From NCBI RefSeq assembly GCF_030253575.1, contig NC_080558.1:41499111-41563110 (forward strand): a stretch of DNA of 64,000 nt, given 5' to 3'. The stretch comes from Rhododendron vialii. Its lineage: Eukaryota; Streptophyta; Magnoliopsida; Ericales; Ericaceae. This document shows positions 11,219 to 22,639 of this stretch, one piece after another. The notes below the pieces were generated by a model, which worked only from the letters and a program-made list of their open reading frames with translations, was not told the origin of the DNA and did not search any database. The stretch's first letter is position 1. Every line of letters starts with the position of its first letter. The position numbers and the translations under genes are program-made.

Positions 11219-12040
11219 ATGTTTTCCCGACTTGTTACTCTGCAAAGAAACCAATGCTTGAAAGGAGTTTTTGGTACCCCTAAAGTATGTAGATCTTGGA
11301 TCGGTTTGTTCTTTTCAGCAACCTCTTCACGCTTTGATGGACGAAGAAAGATCAGTTTTCGCTATAGAATCCGCCATTCGTTCTGTTGCTGAGTTGAAGG
11401 CAATCGACTTGGAAATACTATTTTCAGCAGGATGGGTGGAAAAGAAAGTTTAATTTTGTATTATGCATGTACCATTACTTTTGGAAAAAGTGTATATAAA
11501 CTATAAAGAGGAAAGGTAAATGGGTGGCTAAGAGTGGCAAGGGAGCTGCTTTTATTGTCAATGATGACATCTTAGCAACCGATGCGCATGTTGTTTGCAA
11601 ACACACCCGCTTGGCATCTGGGGTGATTGGCAGCATCCCTGTCTCCTTGGGTCCCAAGTAAATACAAGGTCTCGGAACTTTCTCTACTCTCACTTGGGGA
11701 AAAAAGAGTTTTCTAACTTGAAGCTGATGCTTTTGATTGTCGACACAATTAACGATGTCTCACTTGTTCAAATTCCAAATCATGTTGCATCTAGAGTCCC
11801 AATTATTGAACTTTGCTTCAATTGTAAGGCTGGGGACTCGATCTTTGGGATCGACCACTTGGCCTCCGAGCGTTACACTGTGCGCTTCTCTACTGTTTCA
11901 TGTGCTAACTGAAAAGCCCATGATAAAGATTTTACTTCTTGCACTCCTCGATCAATTTGTTTTTCTTGATCTTGGTATCCACCATTCCTCGGTGAATGGT
12001 GAACCTTTGTGGATTTATAACCTTTCAGACACCGATCAAA
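11219..12040 (+). pseudogene. Relic of a trypsin-like (Deg/HtrA-type) protease gene
   Basis: From an ATG at 11219 (MFSRLVTLQRNQCLKG, reminiscent of an organelle-targeting start) similarity hops between frames. 11530-11660 reads GKGAAFIVNDDILATDAHVV, the layout around the catalytic His of Deg/HtrA proteases. 11735-11912 reads on through a DVSLVQI stretch, a plausible catalytic Asp region, and KAGDSIFG. The frame is then stopped at 11910 and again later, and no GNSGGP-like catalytic Ser segment was found. Several frameshifts and stops separate the parts, so this is a pseudogene or a decayed copy. Which protease subfamily it came from is uncertain. Confidence 0.45.
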
Positions 12041-12426
12041 AATATTAAGCAACTCATGGATTAGGTCGCATCGAAAAAGACTTCTAAGATTTTTTACCAT
12101 GGAGATGGTGTGGGGGATTTTGCGTATATGAGTACATAATACCTTTTGTGGGTTTGAAAAAAAAAATGCTCTTTAATATTAGGAGGAAAAATAAGCTTAA
12201 CGAATAATAATGTTGGTGAAAAATTGACAATTATTATAAAATTAAAAATAAAGAACAACGAAACACAAGGTATGCACTGAAAATAGTTTCTTCGGGAACT
12301 ATCGGGAAATGAGTTAGTCTTCAAGACTAACAAAATTCTATTGAAGTACTATTTCTCACAACCTTACTTTCACTCTTTTATGGTAGTATTCCTTTGATTT
12401 TCTGAATGAATTTTTATAAAGGATTG

Positions 12427-12537
12427 TGATTTTGGCACTCCAATAATTGATGGAGGAGCTCCAAAACTAAATTATGATGATACACAAAACGACGTCGTTT
12501 TGGAGCCCCTCCATCAATTTTTGGAGTGCTAAAATCA
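12427..12537. mobile_element. Short hairpin MITE upstream of ERH
   Basis: A 41-base left arm (TGATTTTGGCACTCC to GCTCCAAAAC) and right arm (GTTTTGGAGCCCC to GGAGTGCTAAAATCA) are near-perfect inverted copies around a 29-base loop that itself contains the palindrome AAAACGACGTCGTTTT. The element lies about 300 bases before the ERH start codon, in its promoter region. Confidence 0.6.
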
Positions 12538-12733
12538 ATTTCTTATATATATAAAATTGAGGTCCCTATTTATAGATTAAGTCGCAGGGGCTAAACTTGT
12601 AATACACGAAACATGAGAGACTAAACTGCAATGGTGCAACAAAAGGCATTGCAGTTTTTTTTTTTTTTTGATCCGCAAAAGGCATTGCAGTTTAGTCCCG
12701 CGTAACACTTCCAGTCTCCCACTGCTGGTAAAC

Positions 12734-12736
<3 letters not shown>

Positions 12737-12769
<33 letters not shown>
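12737..12769. repeat. (CT)n microsatellite in the ERH leader
   Basis: About sixteen CT units lie roughly 70 bases upstream of the ERH ATG. A second shorter run (12849-12868) lies just inside intron 1. CT-rich leaders are common in plant housekeeping genes. Confidence 0.85.
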
Positions 12770-12772
<3 letters not shown>

Positions 12773-12838
12773 TCCCGACGCACTTCACCAACCATTCGCC
12801 TAGCTCTGGTATTGGCTTCTTCATCGTTGGCTTGTAAC

Positions 12839-15800
12839 ATGGTAGTACTCTCTCTCTCTCTCTCTGTCTCTCGCAAGCGGAAAGTACAAATTTTGTTTTT
12901 TGTTTTTTTTTTGGTAAGTACAATTTTATCCATATCTCTGATAATGCTGGCTGAGTGTTTGATAATTGTATTCGATATATAGAAACACTGCGTACGAGGG
13001 TTTGGCGGCGATTAGGCATGAGTTTAGCAGTGAATAAAAGATTTCATAGGTCCCTGCGTCTTCTAGGGTTTTAATTTTCCGTGTTGAATTAGCGATGGCA
13101 AATGGGTGGGTGGGGCCAAAATTGGGTGGTTTGATATGGGTCACGGGTTGGAATGGGTGGGGTGGATATGGGCCAAGATTGAATTGGTTGGATATAGGTG
13201 GGTTGGGTACGGTTCAATCAATACCCATGAACCCACTTTTGACCCAATTTTTTTGCCTTGATGTGTTTGACTGGAGCCGAACTCGGTTGATTCTCAGCGG
13301 GATAGTGCCTATGGGGCTTCCTAACTCGTCTTTTGTTTCTTCCAAGCGAGAGTTGACTCAGTAGGCTCCAAAACCACCGCTATATCTTATAGTTGCATTT
13401 ATTAGCGGAAGCAACCTCCACCACGGCCATCCTCAAATATAGTTTGCCGCTCTTGGCTCTCCCCTCTTCATGAACTGCGCACAAAATTTATTACCCCATT
13501 TAGAAACCAACTACAACCCATATAAACCATTTATAAACGGGATGGACTAGCATATCCCAATTACAATTATCTAGCGCTAGCCCAGCTGGTTGGGTTTTTG
13601 CTGCCTTGTTCCTTTATGTTATCACTAGCTTGTTGTACTTATATGTGTAAAAAATGCAGCCATATTCCCTTTTTCTTCAAAGGTACAGAATGTAGATGCA
13701 AATAGGTGATAAACGATTGGAGTTAACTATTTTAAGTTAATATGCAGACATAGTCTCTCAAACAATTGCAAGTTGGTGGAATGTGTCGGTGCCCAATGGA
13801 AATGGACAGAGGACAAGATATATGACGCTCACTAGCTTTCAACATGATCTAGTCTGAGCGTAGTGGACAACTAGACATGAATGGCAATAAGAACATATGA
13901 ATTCAAAAAGTTATGATGAGGAGATGACTCCTTTGCACCCGCCTCTTTTATAAAAACTTCAAGGTCTTACGAAGTTAACTAATATGGAAGAAAGTTTTTG
14001 TTCTTGAAAAAATTTCCTTGTCCCTGGCTCTATGCTACTGTCGTCTGATGCCACTCAATGTGATGTTTAGGGAAACACTTGTTTATACTCCCACTATTCT
14101 TTTTTAAGTGTCCACTACAGTTTTGCATGTCATTTTCAATTGCTTATATACATCAATGTATATTGTTAAAAATATGTAATATGGATCTTGTTTGATAGAT
14201 CTCAATTTTTTCTATAATACAATGATTTTAAAAACAAAAAAATATTCATCGAGAGATATGAGCCATTGAAAATGACTCACAGAACCGTAGTGGACATTTA
14301 AAAAGGGACAAAGGGAGTAATTCTTTTAGTCCTCCCTTCATTTTTAGTGCGTGTGGGTTTTTTCTTCGTTTTTGTGACTCTTTTTTCTACTGTAGTTACC
14401 TAGAACATAGAATTTGGTCATACGTAGCTAAAGGTGGGAGGTGGTGGCATTTTAGTTATCATTAACGATGTTGTGGGGTTTTTTTATTTTTTTTATTTTC
14501 AAAGATACAATGTGTGCATGATTCTCGAGTTCCTTCTGTCATGCTAAGTTGTTGCCCCCTTTTGAATCTAGGTGACCATAAATCATTGGAATCTTAGTTT
14601 TTAGGACTTGTTTTTCAATTGCTCGTTCATCCTTAATTAGATTTTACCTTCGTCATTTTGTTGTTTGTTGTCTTCCGACTCTTCCCTTGTTGCAGGCCAA
14701 TAGGCACACCATTATCCTGATGCAGACTTCTCAAAACAGAGCAACTAGAACATTTATGGATTATGATTCAATAAGTCAGGCAATGGACGGTATTTATGCT
14801 TACCCTTTTCTATAACCATCATCAGTTTTGATATCACACGTACTGATTTTGCCTTCTTCAAGACTTAAATCGTTTGCTAAATTAATTATGAGATCTATTG
14901 ATATAGATTGCTTTAGCGCTACCATTAAGATTGTCTAGTGGCTTGTGCGTTGTGATGAACATTTTAGTCCACAGTACTCTAGAGTGCATACGTAATGACC
15001 ACATTTGCATTTTATTCATGTGTTGGTGCTTCCTAACTTGACAAGGGAACAATGACTTCGTTTTTTCCCTTTTTTGGCGCCTTATGTTTTTCTCGCTTAC
15101 TCTTTGTTGTTTAGAGGCTTTAATCTTCTTGGGTTTTGTTTTTATATTCCAATATCTGTACTTTGTTATGATACGACTTTGATTTTCAAGGGGTTTGTGC
15201 CTTGTTCGGATCACAATTTGAAAATTTTTGGGTTTGGTTTTGGGGTATGGAGTGGAGAGAGAAAATTAGGGTAATAATTGGAGATAGAGGTAATGAGTGG
15301 AGAGAGATAGAGAGAGTAATGATTGGAGATAGGGGTAATGAGTGGAGAGAGAAATGAGAGTAATGATTGGAAGTAGGGGTAATGAATGTTTTTGGAGTTG
15401 GAGTTTTTTTTCCAAATTGTGATCTGAACGAGGCGTTAGTGTGTCGTTTTGCCGAGTCATTAATTTGTTGCTGATGCAAAATTATGTGTTGCTTTTGGTG
15501 AATGTAATGTTGTTTTTGGAGTTGTTGCTGATGCAAAATTATGTGTTGCTTTTGGTTAATGTAATGTTGTTTTTGAAGTTTTGACAGGAACACTAAAATG
15601 CATTTTAAGAAGATAAGTAGTAGGCTAATGTCATTATACACTAGACCCTTGGGCTTTGGCCAATGTTATGCACTTTAAATCGTTCTCTCTTGTGAGAACA
15701 CCTAGAACATAAGTTGCTCTATACTGAGCTCCGTAACGTACATTGAATGTTAAGAGAAGTTTGGATTTATGAACAAACCCGTGGCTAGTAAAAACAAGAA

Positions 15801-17630
15801 ACATATGAAGAAAACTTATTCTAGGCATAACAATCTGCATAAGCATTATTCTATCTATGAAGTACGATACAAAGATGTCCACAAAAGCTCAAGAATGGTG
15901 AGGAATGAGTTTAATTTCAAGTGTTAAGTACTTATGTTTAGGAATTAGCTAGTAGCTTAGGAGCCTTAATTTCAACTTTTCAATATGTTTCAATACATCA
16001 CGAAAGTTTCCAATACTATGTCAAAACTCTTTATTGGATGGCCCCGACTTTTTGTGTTCTCTCATTTCCCTTTTTGCACTTCTAATATCTAAAAATTTCA
16101 TTTCTGCATGAAGCATTCTAATGTTCTCTCATTAATCTGTTGTATGAAGCATGGATGCGGATATTGGTACATGTATAATGCAACGAGGATATGCAAATTT
16201 TAAAATTTTTGGAAGTGGATGATACTACTTTACCCCAAAGGCCCAACTGTTTTCTTCATCTCTAAGAAGTACGGAAAGTACCAAGAAACTAAAACTCTAT
16301 TTTATCATATAAACTTTATCTTTAATGTTATGCAAGAATCCTACTAGTAATTTCATTTCCTTTATACTTTGGACGTGTGATGTAGAGCATTCGATACTTA
16401 CCCAGTAATGAATCTAGAATTTCCAATTGTGGATCAGAAACATATCTGCATGTATCTGAAGAGTGTGTGATGGGGAACGTGACAAATTGTTTGTACTTGA
16501 TCCAGGAGCATATAATATGGATGGCGAAAATGCGACGACAACATTTGTTGCTGCTACGGCCATTGAACTGATGTCACATATTTACCCTTTAAGTTGACGC
16601 CATGTATCGAGTAATAAGTACTCCCCGTGCCTTCCCACTCTAAAACTTTTTATCATCCGCAAGCAGTGTGCATTACCGTCAACCAACGCCGGGCAAATGC
16701 CCCAAAACGTAGCCATTAATAAACCACCAAATCTATGCATAAAGTTGGCCAAAATCTCTGCAAGTTAAAACCGACAGCCATAAAATCCATAAATGGAATC
16801 CTTAGAAAGAATCGCCCACCTCCACCTACCAAACTGACCGCAATAGATAAACGACGGAGAAAATATGTATTAGATTAGATAGAGAAACCAAGAGATTAAT
16901 TTCCATCACCATAACCAACACCCCATACATGCTACCCACGACCATCCATCTATATGGTTGATCTGGGTTTATAGTTGGAAAAGGAAAGATTGATGGGAAA
17001 AAGTGTGGCGATAGTGAATTTATAGTGATCGCCTGATTGAAATTTGAAATTTGAATGGTGGATGGCTAATCTTGTCTATATTGGAAGTTTAGTGGAGCGA
17101 GAGGGTGCATGTGGAGATGAGTGGGCAGTGGTTCAGTTGGGGAGAAGAAAAAGAGGGATAATTGAAGTCATAGTCGCGTGAGGCTGTTCGAGATGGTCAA
17201 CTCAAAGGGAAAATATGTGATTTCAGTAGAATGGTTGTGGCCTAAATCTAGATGATTTTTTAGGCATCCCCTAAGCATTGTCTTTTTATTATTTTCTAGG
17301 AAAAACGGAAGAGAATTTGGACAGGTAGGTTATACCTTGACATTTTTGACTACCTATAAATGTCCACTTTTTGATGGATCATTTGAAATTTGATGTAGCT
17401 AATACATTGCTCTCTGTATCCTGAATCCATTCATTGGTTTCTGTATATTTCTGATGCAATATTATGTGCTTCATGAGAGGTGATTTACTGCTGTGCATCC
17501 CCAGGTATTTGTGGACTTTATGAAAGGAAACTTAAGGAGCTAAATCCAGCCATGAGAAACATTACTTATGATATTGCAGATCTCTACAATTTCATGGATG
17601 GCCTTGCAGACTTGAGTGCACTAGTGTAAA

Positions 17631-17686
<56 letters not shown>

Positions 17687-18304
17687 CCGCACACCCACCC
17701 ACACACACCCTGAGCGCACTAACAGACACACACACGCTCACTCACATTCACACACACATTTAGAGCAGTCAATGCCATGTAACCGTTTTGGGGCCAGTTG
17801 CATGGTTAAGGACGCTATGCTTAAGGGTTTTTCCCCCAAAAAAGAGACAAGGAAAATTCTGAGTGATGTTTCTGTTATACTTTGAATGTTTTGAGAGCGC
17901 AGGATTTTTGGTCACTTCAGAGTCCCTGACTGGGGTAGGGGATCACAAAACAACATTTGCGAATGTAGACCTCTATTTCTTTTATTGTTTTTGATACGTT
18001 CCTAAAGGGTCTCTTTCTTTGCACAAAAACGAGCAAACCAATGACGAGAAACATTTGTGATCTCTTGACTTAGATACTGTGACAGAGGTTACGGATATTG
18101 GCCTGTTGCCAATTCATGCATGCTTAGAGAGATCTTATGCTCCCTTTGGTACCTAACTAATGCACAATCTTGCATTCCGGATTATGGGTATTTCATTCAT
18201 TCTGGCTTTGCAGTTACGACCACTCGATTCAAGCTTACCTACCCTACGACCGTCAGTGGATTAAGCAGCGGACATTCCGACACCTAGAGAAATTGGCACA
18301 TTGA
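12839..18304 (+). CDS. ERH: Enhancer of rudimentary homolog, four exons
   Basis: Joining 12839-12841, 14696-14789, 17505-17625 and 18214-18304 gives 102 codons plus stop, the usual length of this family. Exon 2 begins ANRHTIILMQTSQNRATRTF, exon 3 gives GICGLYERKLKELNPAMRN through DGLADLSALV, and exon 4 gives YDHSIQAYLPYDRQWIKQ to EKLAH. All junctions are GT-AG with consistent phases (0, 1, 2). The first coding exon holds only the ATG (GTAACATG followed by donor GTAGTA). ERH is a small, highly conserved nuclear protein that acts with RNA-processing and chromatin factors; its role in plants is little defined. Intron 1 is 1.85 kb, intron 2 is 2.7 kb and intron 3 is 0.59 kb. No defects were seen, so the gene is probably functional. 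Confidence 0.95.
12842..14695 (+). other. ERH intron 1
   Basis: Between 13090 and 13260 is a G-rich, GGGTGGG-type segment (ATGGGTGGGGTGG, then ACCCATGAACCCA in reverse sense), a repeat style common in plant interspersed elements. The remainder is AT-rich and non-coding. Confidence 0.6.
15199..15434. mobile_element. MITE-like element in ERH intron 2
   Basis: GCCTTGTTCGGATCACAATT at 15199 is matched in reverse by AATTGTGATCTGAACGAGGC ending at 15434. The interior has three imperfect copies of a 40-44 base unit (GGTAATGAGTGGAGAGAGA, AGTAATGATTGGAGATA). No clear target duplication. Confidence 0.5.
15465..15578. repeat. Two-copy 57-bp tandem repeat
   Basis: The unit beginning TTGTTGCTGATGCAAAATTA is present twice in direct tandem (15465-15521 and 15522-15578) with only a few differences. 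It lies in ERH intron 2, just right of the MITE-like element. Confidence 0.7.
17631..17700. repeat. Compound (TC)n(AC)n microsatellite at an ERH splice donor
   Basis: A TC run turns into an AC run only four bases after the exon 3 donor (GTGTAAA). A pyrimidine run this close to a donor could influence splice-site choice; that effect is inference. Confidence 0.8.
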
Positions 18305-19089
18305 TATGTTACAAACCCTTGATGTATCTAACTATTTCTACAAGAATCTTTCGATGGCTTTTACAGTATTACAGGAGAGGAAACTGGTATGAACTGCGAT
18401 GTTGGCGTCATGTATGGCATCCATCTGCTGCTCTGTAGGCTGTCTGTTATTAGTGCGAAATTGTTTCGCTCCTATGCATATGTACACTGCAATAGCGGTG
18501 TGTTGTTGGAAGAAGTCAAGCTATTGTTGCTAAATCAGGGTATTGTATAATTTCACACTTGTATTGGAATCCTGGCCTTATTGTTTACTTAGGATGATTG
18601 TATGTACCTCTTATGAAACCGAGTTTGGATGGTTATTATCTGAAGAAGGCTTCTGCGTCGAATTTGAACCCTTCATCGCTGATTGTCCCTTCCTCATGTC
18701 ATTCTGTTTCGCCAAATTTTTTCGTATCATGTCTGGGTGATGATGAAAATAGCGACTCCACCTATATATTTATTTCTTTGTTTCCTGTATATTACGGAGT
18801 AGTAATATTAGTGATCACATATTCTGAAAATTTGGAGGTATGAATTTTTTTCCCCTTCCTCTTCATTGTTTAGTTGCATGTTTTGATATTTTCAGTTTGG
18901 GAATATTTGAGAAATGTGCAATTTTTTTAAACTCCAGAGGAAAATGTTTTGTTTTTTTGTCAAAATTTGCAACCTTAGGTCTATTTAGAATGGTCCTCCT
19001 TACATTATAGTTTGTTTTTGGTCTAGTCAAAAGTAATGAAAAGTTTAAGAGCACATCATTTTATTATGTGAACTAGGAAAGAAGACGAT

Positions 19090-19236
19090 AATTTTTTTTG
19101 GCCAAATGATAAGAGGTTAGTATATGTTCAATTACTATGAAGGTCAACCTCATGTCCATAGGAATTGAACCATAGACCTCACACTTTTAAAGGAGCACTA
19201 CATAACCATCGTATTAGTGGTTTTCGATTAGCTTGG
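19090..19236 (-). mobile_element. SINE-like element
   Basis: Read on the minus strand, the segment has a RNA polymerase III B-box match (GGTTCAATTCC at 19171-19161), a plausible A-box region near CGATGGTTATGTAG, and ends in an A-rich tail (CCAAAAAAAA). This is the layout of tRNA-derived plant SINEs. The orthologous copy in unit 3 (about 32560-32705) has a decayed B box. No target duplication was confirmed. Confidence 0.4.
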
Positions 19237-20259
19237 ATTTTTTAATAGATGGAAGCATGGATACCTCACTTTTAAGTTAAACATGGGTTTGCCAGGGCTC
19301 AAAGTATTTGTATTCGTTCCCCTAGACTTCGCTTTGATGACCTCCTTACATCAAAATTGGAAAGTCAGAAATGCTAATGTCAGCTTTATTTCGTTAACAT
19401 TACAATTTCCCAAGACGATTTTATATAAAGAAAATTGCTTCAACAATACAGAATTTTGCAAATTTTAGGGAAAATCGGGCCTTAATGTTGGTGCAGCAGG
19501 TCAGGAGAGTTTGCTCTGTGTCCATACATAGGCACTCCAACCCCCTTCACGAGAGTGATCGACGAGTCCGATTCCGGCGTCTTGATTCCAGACAGCTTTT
19601 CTTTTGTATTTTGTATTTTGTTTGTTATTTTTTTTTAATTTTCAGACCGGTAGTGTCCACTTTTATTGTATTGTGTTTTCTTTTAGATTGTTCGTCGAAA
19701 AAAAAAAAATCATTTTCCATGTCAACCTGCCTTTGGATTGGATTTTGGTCCAAATATCAGCAGTAGAGAAATTGGCGCATTTATCTATAAATTAAAAAAA
19801 AATAACAGCAGAACCCATCTAATTCCTAATTAGAATACCACCGAAGTTATGGCTCCCTTGTACCTCTAAGAACCAAGGAGCTAAAAGGATGTTTTGCTCA
19901 AATAGGGCAAGCCTATAGACAATGAATTTCTGTGCATATTATTATACTTCCTTCATTTATTGTCAGGAATTAGGACATGACGGACCAAAAAAAAACCCTA
20001 GTAATATGAAAGAGATCCTAAAAAAACCCTAATTTTGACCGTTGGGACACAGAGATATCTATCCCCTTCACTTTAGTATCCCAACCGAAATCGGAATTAC
20101 TTTCTGTTTCACGAAAACTTGATCTTCCTAATTGAGAAACTTCACACCCAAGAAATCAAAATCCAAATCACACCCAGTTTAGAATCTCTCACTTCTAACT
20201 TCTTCCCAACTCCAAAACCCAAGTCTTACACAAACCCCACTTCTATTCAACTTAGGTTT

Positions 20260-20261
<2 letters not shown>

Positions 20262-20318
<57 letters not shown>
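20262..20318. repeat. (GA)n microsatellite in B3 copy 1 leader
   Basis: About 28 GA units lie 150 bases upstream of the B3 start. The same run is about 18 units in copy 2 (28344-28380) and 22 in copy 3 (33844-33887), showing active slippage since duplication. Confidence 0.9.
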
Positions 20319-20323
<5 letters not shown>

Positions 20324-20466
20324 TCATATAAAGATATGCCGTATCTTATGATTCTCATAACCAAATAAAAAACATCTCCGCTCCTCTGTTTCCATCATTC
20401 TCATTCACAAAAATTTCATACTCTGTTCTTTTCTGTCGAGTGTTGAACAACTAGTAGAAGGAAAGA

Positions 20467-21321
20467 ATGGACCACGATTCCGGGTATGATTACTCTAAAC
20501 TCGATAGGCTTTTGAAGGAAACTAAAGAGTGGCTTCTCCAACTGGATAGCAGGAAAAGGTTGAATGTCGTTCGGGAGATTTTCAAGAACCCTCATTACGA
20601 TGAGTCTGATGTATACATCCTCTGTCTCAACGAGTATCAAATACCGTCTGATCATAAACCACCTGAGCCTAGAAACCCTTCCAAGATTCGGTTCTTGATG
20701 AGCGGAAGGCAACCCACCAAACCCGTTAGGGAGGATGAAAACGCGGGCAAGAAAACTCAAAAAACAGGTCGAAAAAGGCCACGGGGCAGTAGTGATTGTG
20801 AGTTTGGTGATGAAGAAGAAAAGTACAGAGCGATCAAGAAGAGGGCGAACATGAAGAAGGTGAACAACTTGGTTCGAAAAAGGAAGGTTGTTTTACAGGA
20901 AATCACACCAGACCTGCCTGATGAATTCAAGGAAAGAATCCGAAATCTTGGGGGAGCCAAAGCTACTTTGGTAATTCAAAAGGTACTCGAAGGCACGGAC
21001 GTGAGCGCTCGCCATGGGCGCCTCTCTCTCCCGCGAGGTAAACTCGTAGACAAGGAGTTTCCAAGTGGGGAAGGGATCAATGGGAAGGATGTTGCGGAGA
21101 TAGAAGCGCAGCTTATTGCAGAGAACGGAAAGGAACACGAGATCAATATAAGGCAGTGGAACATGAAGAACAGAATATATAATGTGGTGAAAGGGTGGAA
21201 TGAGGTTGTGAAAGAACACAAACTGTGCAAGGATTTGCTAGTCCAACTTTGGTCATTTAGAGTAGAGGGAAACCTCTGGTTTGCACTTGTTAAACTCTGG
21301 AAGGTAAAGGAACAAGATTGA
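20467..21321 (+). CDS. B3 domain (DUF313) protein, array copy 1
   Basis: Intronless frame of 284 codons. Residues 1-80 are a helical N-terminal region (KLDRLLKETKEWLLQLDS). Residues 99-142 are strongly basic (GRKRPRG; KKRANMKKVNNLVRKRK), suitable as a nuclear localisation signal and for DNA contact. Residues 146-277 match the plant DUF313 type of B3 domain: LPRGKL, then IRQWNM, then VVKGWNEVVKEHKL and VQLWSFR ending in WFALVKL. B3 proteins bind DNA in the nucleus and usually regulate transcription; the targets of this subgroup are mostly unknown. The ATG is the first after the GA-rich leader and is shared by all three copies. Compared with copy 2 there are 13 amino-acid changes and no indels, so the gene looks intact. 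Confidence 0.85.
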   Translation: MDHDSGYDYSKLDRLLKETKEWLLQLDSRKRLNVVREIFKNPHYDESDVYILCLNEYQIPSDHKPPEPRNPSKIRFLMSGRQPTKPVREDENAGKKTQKTGRKRPRGSSDCEFGDEEEKYRAIKKRANMKKVNNLVRKRKVVLQEITPDLPDEFKERIRNLGGAKATLVIQKVLEGTDVSARHGRLSLPRGKLVDKEFPSGEGINGKDVAEIEAQLIAENGKEHEINIRQWNMKNRIYNVVKGWNEVVKEHKLCKDLLVQLWSFRVEGNLWFALVKLWKVKEQD

Positions 21322-22597
21322 TTAGTTCTCCTGCTGTAAGTATTGGGAGAATCATAGGGAAAATCTTCAGCCTTTGGATTTTTGTCCAGTTCTTATTTAG
21401 CAGCACAAGGGGGTGTGTCCCCTTTCAGTGTTTTGTTAAATACTGCATATCCTTTAATGAACTTATGATCGTTTGCGAGACATTAACTTGTCATTTTGGA
21501 AATTGCAGTGGTTGGTTCATTCGAATCGCTACTTTTCTTGGAATAACTATTCCTTCATCTTTCAACGTGCTTGGTTGTGTTTTCCTCTTACTGTCGATTC
21601 TCTTTTATCTTCTCTTCCCTTTTGAAACTGTGTTTTCGTTTGGATGTTGGGAAAACGAAAAAGAATAGCATATATAAAATTCCATGTGTCAATATTGGGT
21701 GTTGTTCTTCTGATATACCTTTTGTGATTGCCAATATTGGGTGTTGTTCTTCTGATATTCTTGTTGCTAAATCCATTATCCTGCCAATGGTACTTCAACA
21801 CTTGTTGCACCATTTTTATAGTTGAAAGTTCGAGAAGCACATGAATTACGCCCAAATCTGATAAATCTTAAGTCTTTACTCACAGTCACAGAGTTGTTAC
21901 GTGTAAGGCATGTTGCCCATAATTAAGGAATAATGGAACATGTCATATCAACGGAGTCCCCTTGGCCCTTAGGAATAGTGATCCACAAAGTATATGGTCT
22001 AACCATAGTTACGTACCGGTGAAATATGACAAACACTACCCCAAAAGATTCAGTAAGCTACTGAAGCTATCAGTAGTGTTGATCAAACTAGTATGAAGAG
22101 CGTTTGGCAGGCTTCTTATGTTTCCCAACCAGTGGTTCATAGGGTCGAGAGAATCTTGAAACGATAGTGGTTTTCGGACATTGAGCATGGCAAAATGTAT
22201 CCCCTTTCATAACTGGCATTTTCAGTAGAATTTCAATGTTAGTTAGCTGCAAGCAAGGTGAGATCATAAATTAATGATGCAAGTGAGTGATCACAAGTGA
22301 ACTCTTTTGCGAGAATCTAGCACTGATCATACTCAATTCAAAGGAGACCAGCATGTAAATGTTATTCATTTCATCGATCTGAGAGGCAAAAGGAAAAGAC
22401 CATAATATAAGCAGGAAAGCCTGCTTATTAGAAGTACTAGCCTCGGTTAATGGATCCATGATTTTTTTTCATGCGTCGTATTATTCTTTTTGTAGATTAT
22501 AGCTGTTTGACTGCTATTGTAAGTGTAGTCACTCAAGCAAGATACACATATTGCTAAAGTAGATTACCTTTTGTTCACCGCACGCCTATCTCTAATG
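21322..22597. other. 3' flank of B3 copy 1
   Basis: Contains a short direct repeat (CAATATTGGGTGTTGTTCTTC at 21691-21711 and 21732-21752, one base over a 20-mer) shared with unit 3. Otherwise non-coding flank conserved between units. Confidence 0.5.
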
Positions 22598-22639
22598 TCG
22601 AGACAAATCAACATGAAATTCATAAGGGAGGAAGGAAGA

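Noticed and set aside
12577-13019. Frames of 104-132 codons on both strands
   Set aside because: They are created by the CT microsatellites (RERERE and SLSLSL runs) in the ERH leader.
20893-21219. 108-codon minus-strand frame repeated in all three B3 copies
   Set aside because: It is conserved only because the coding strand is; it is a shadow of the B3 gene.
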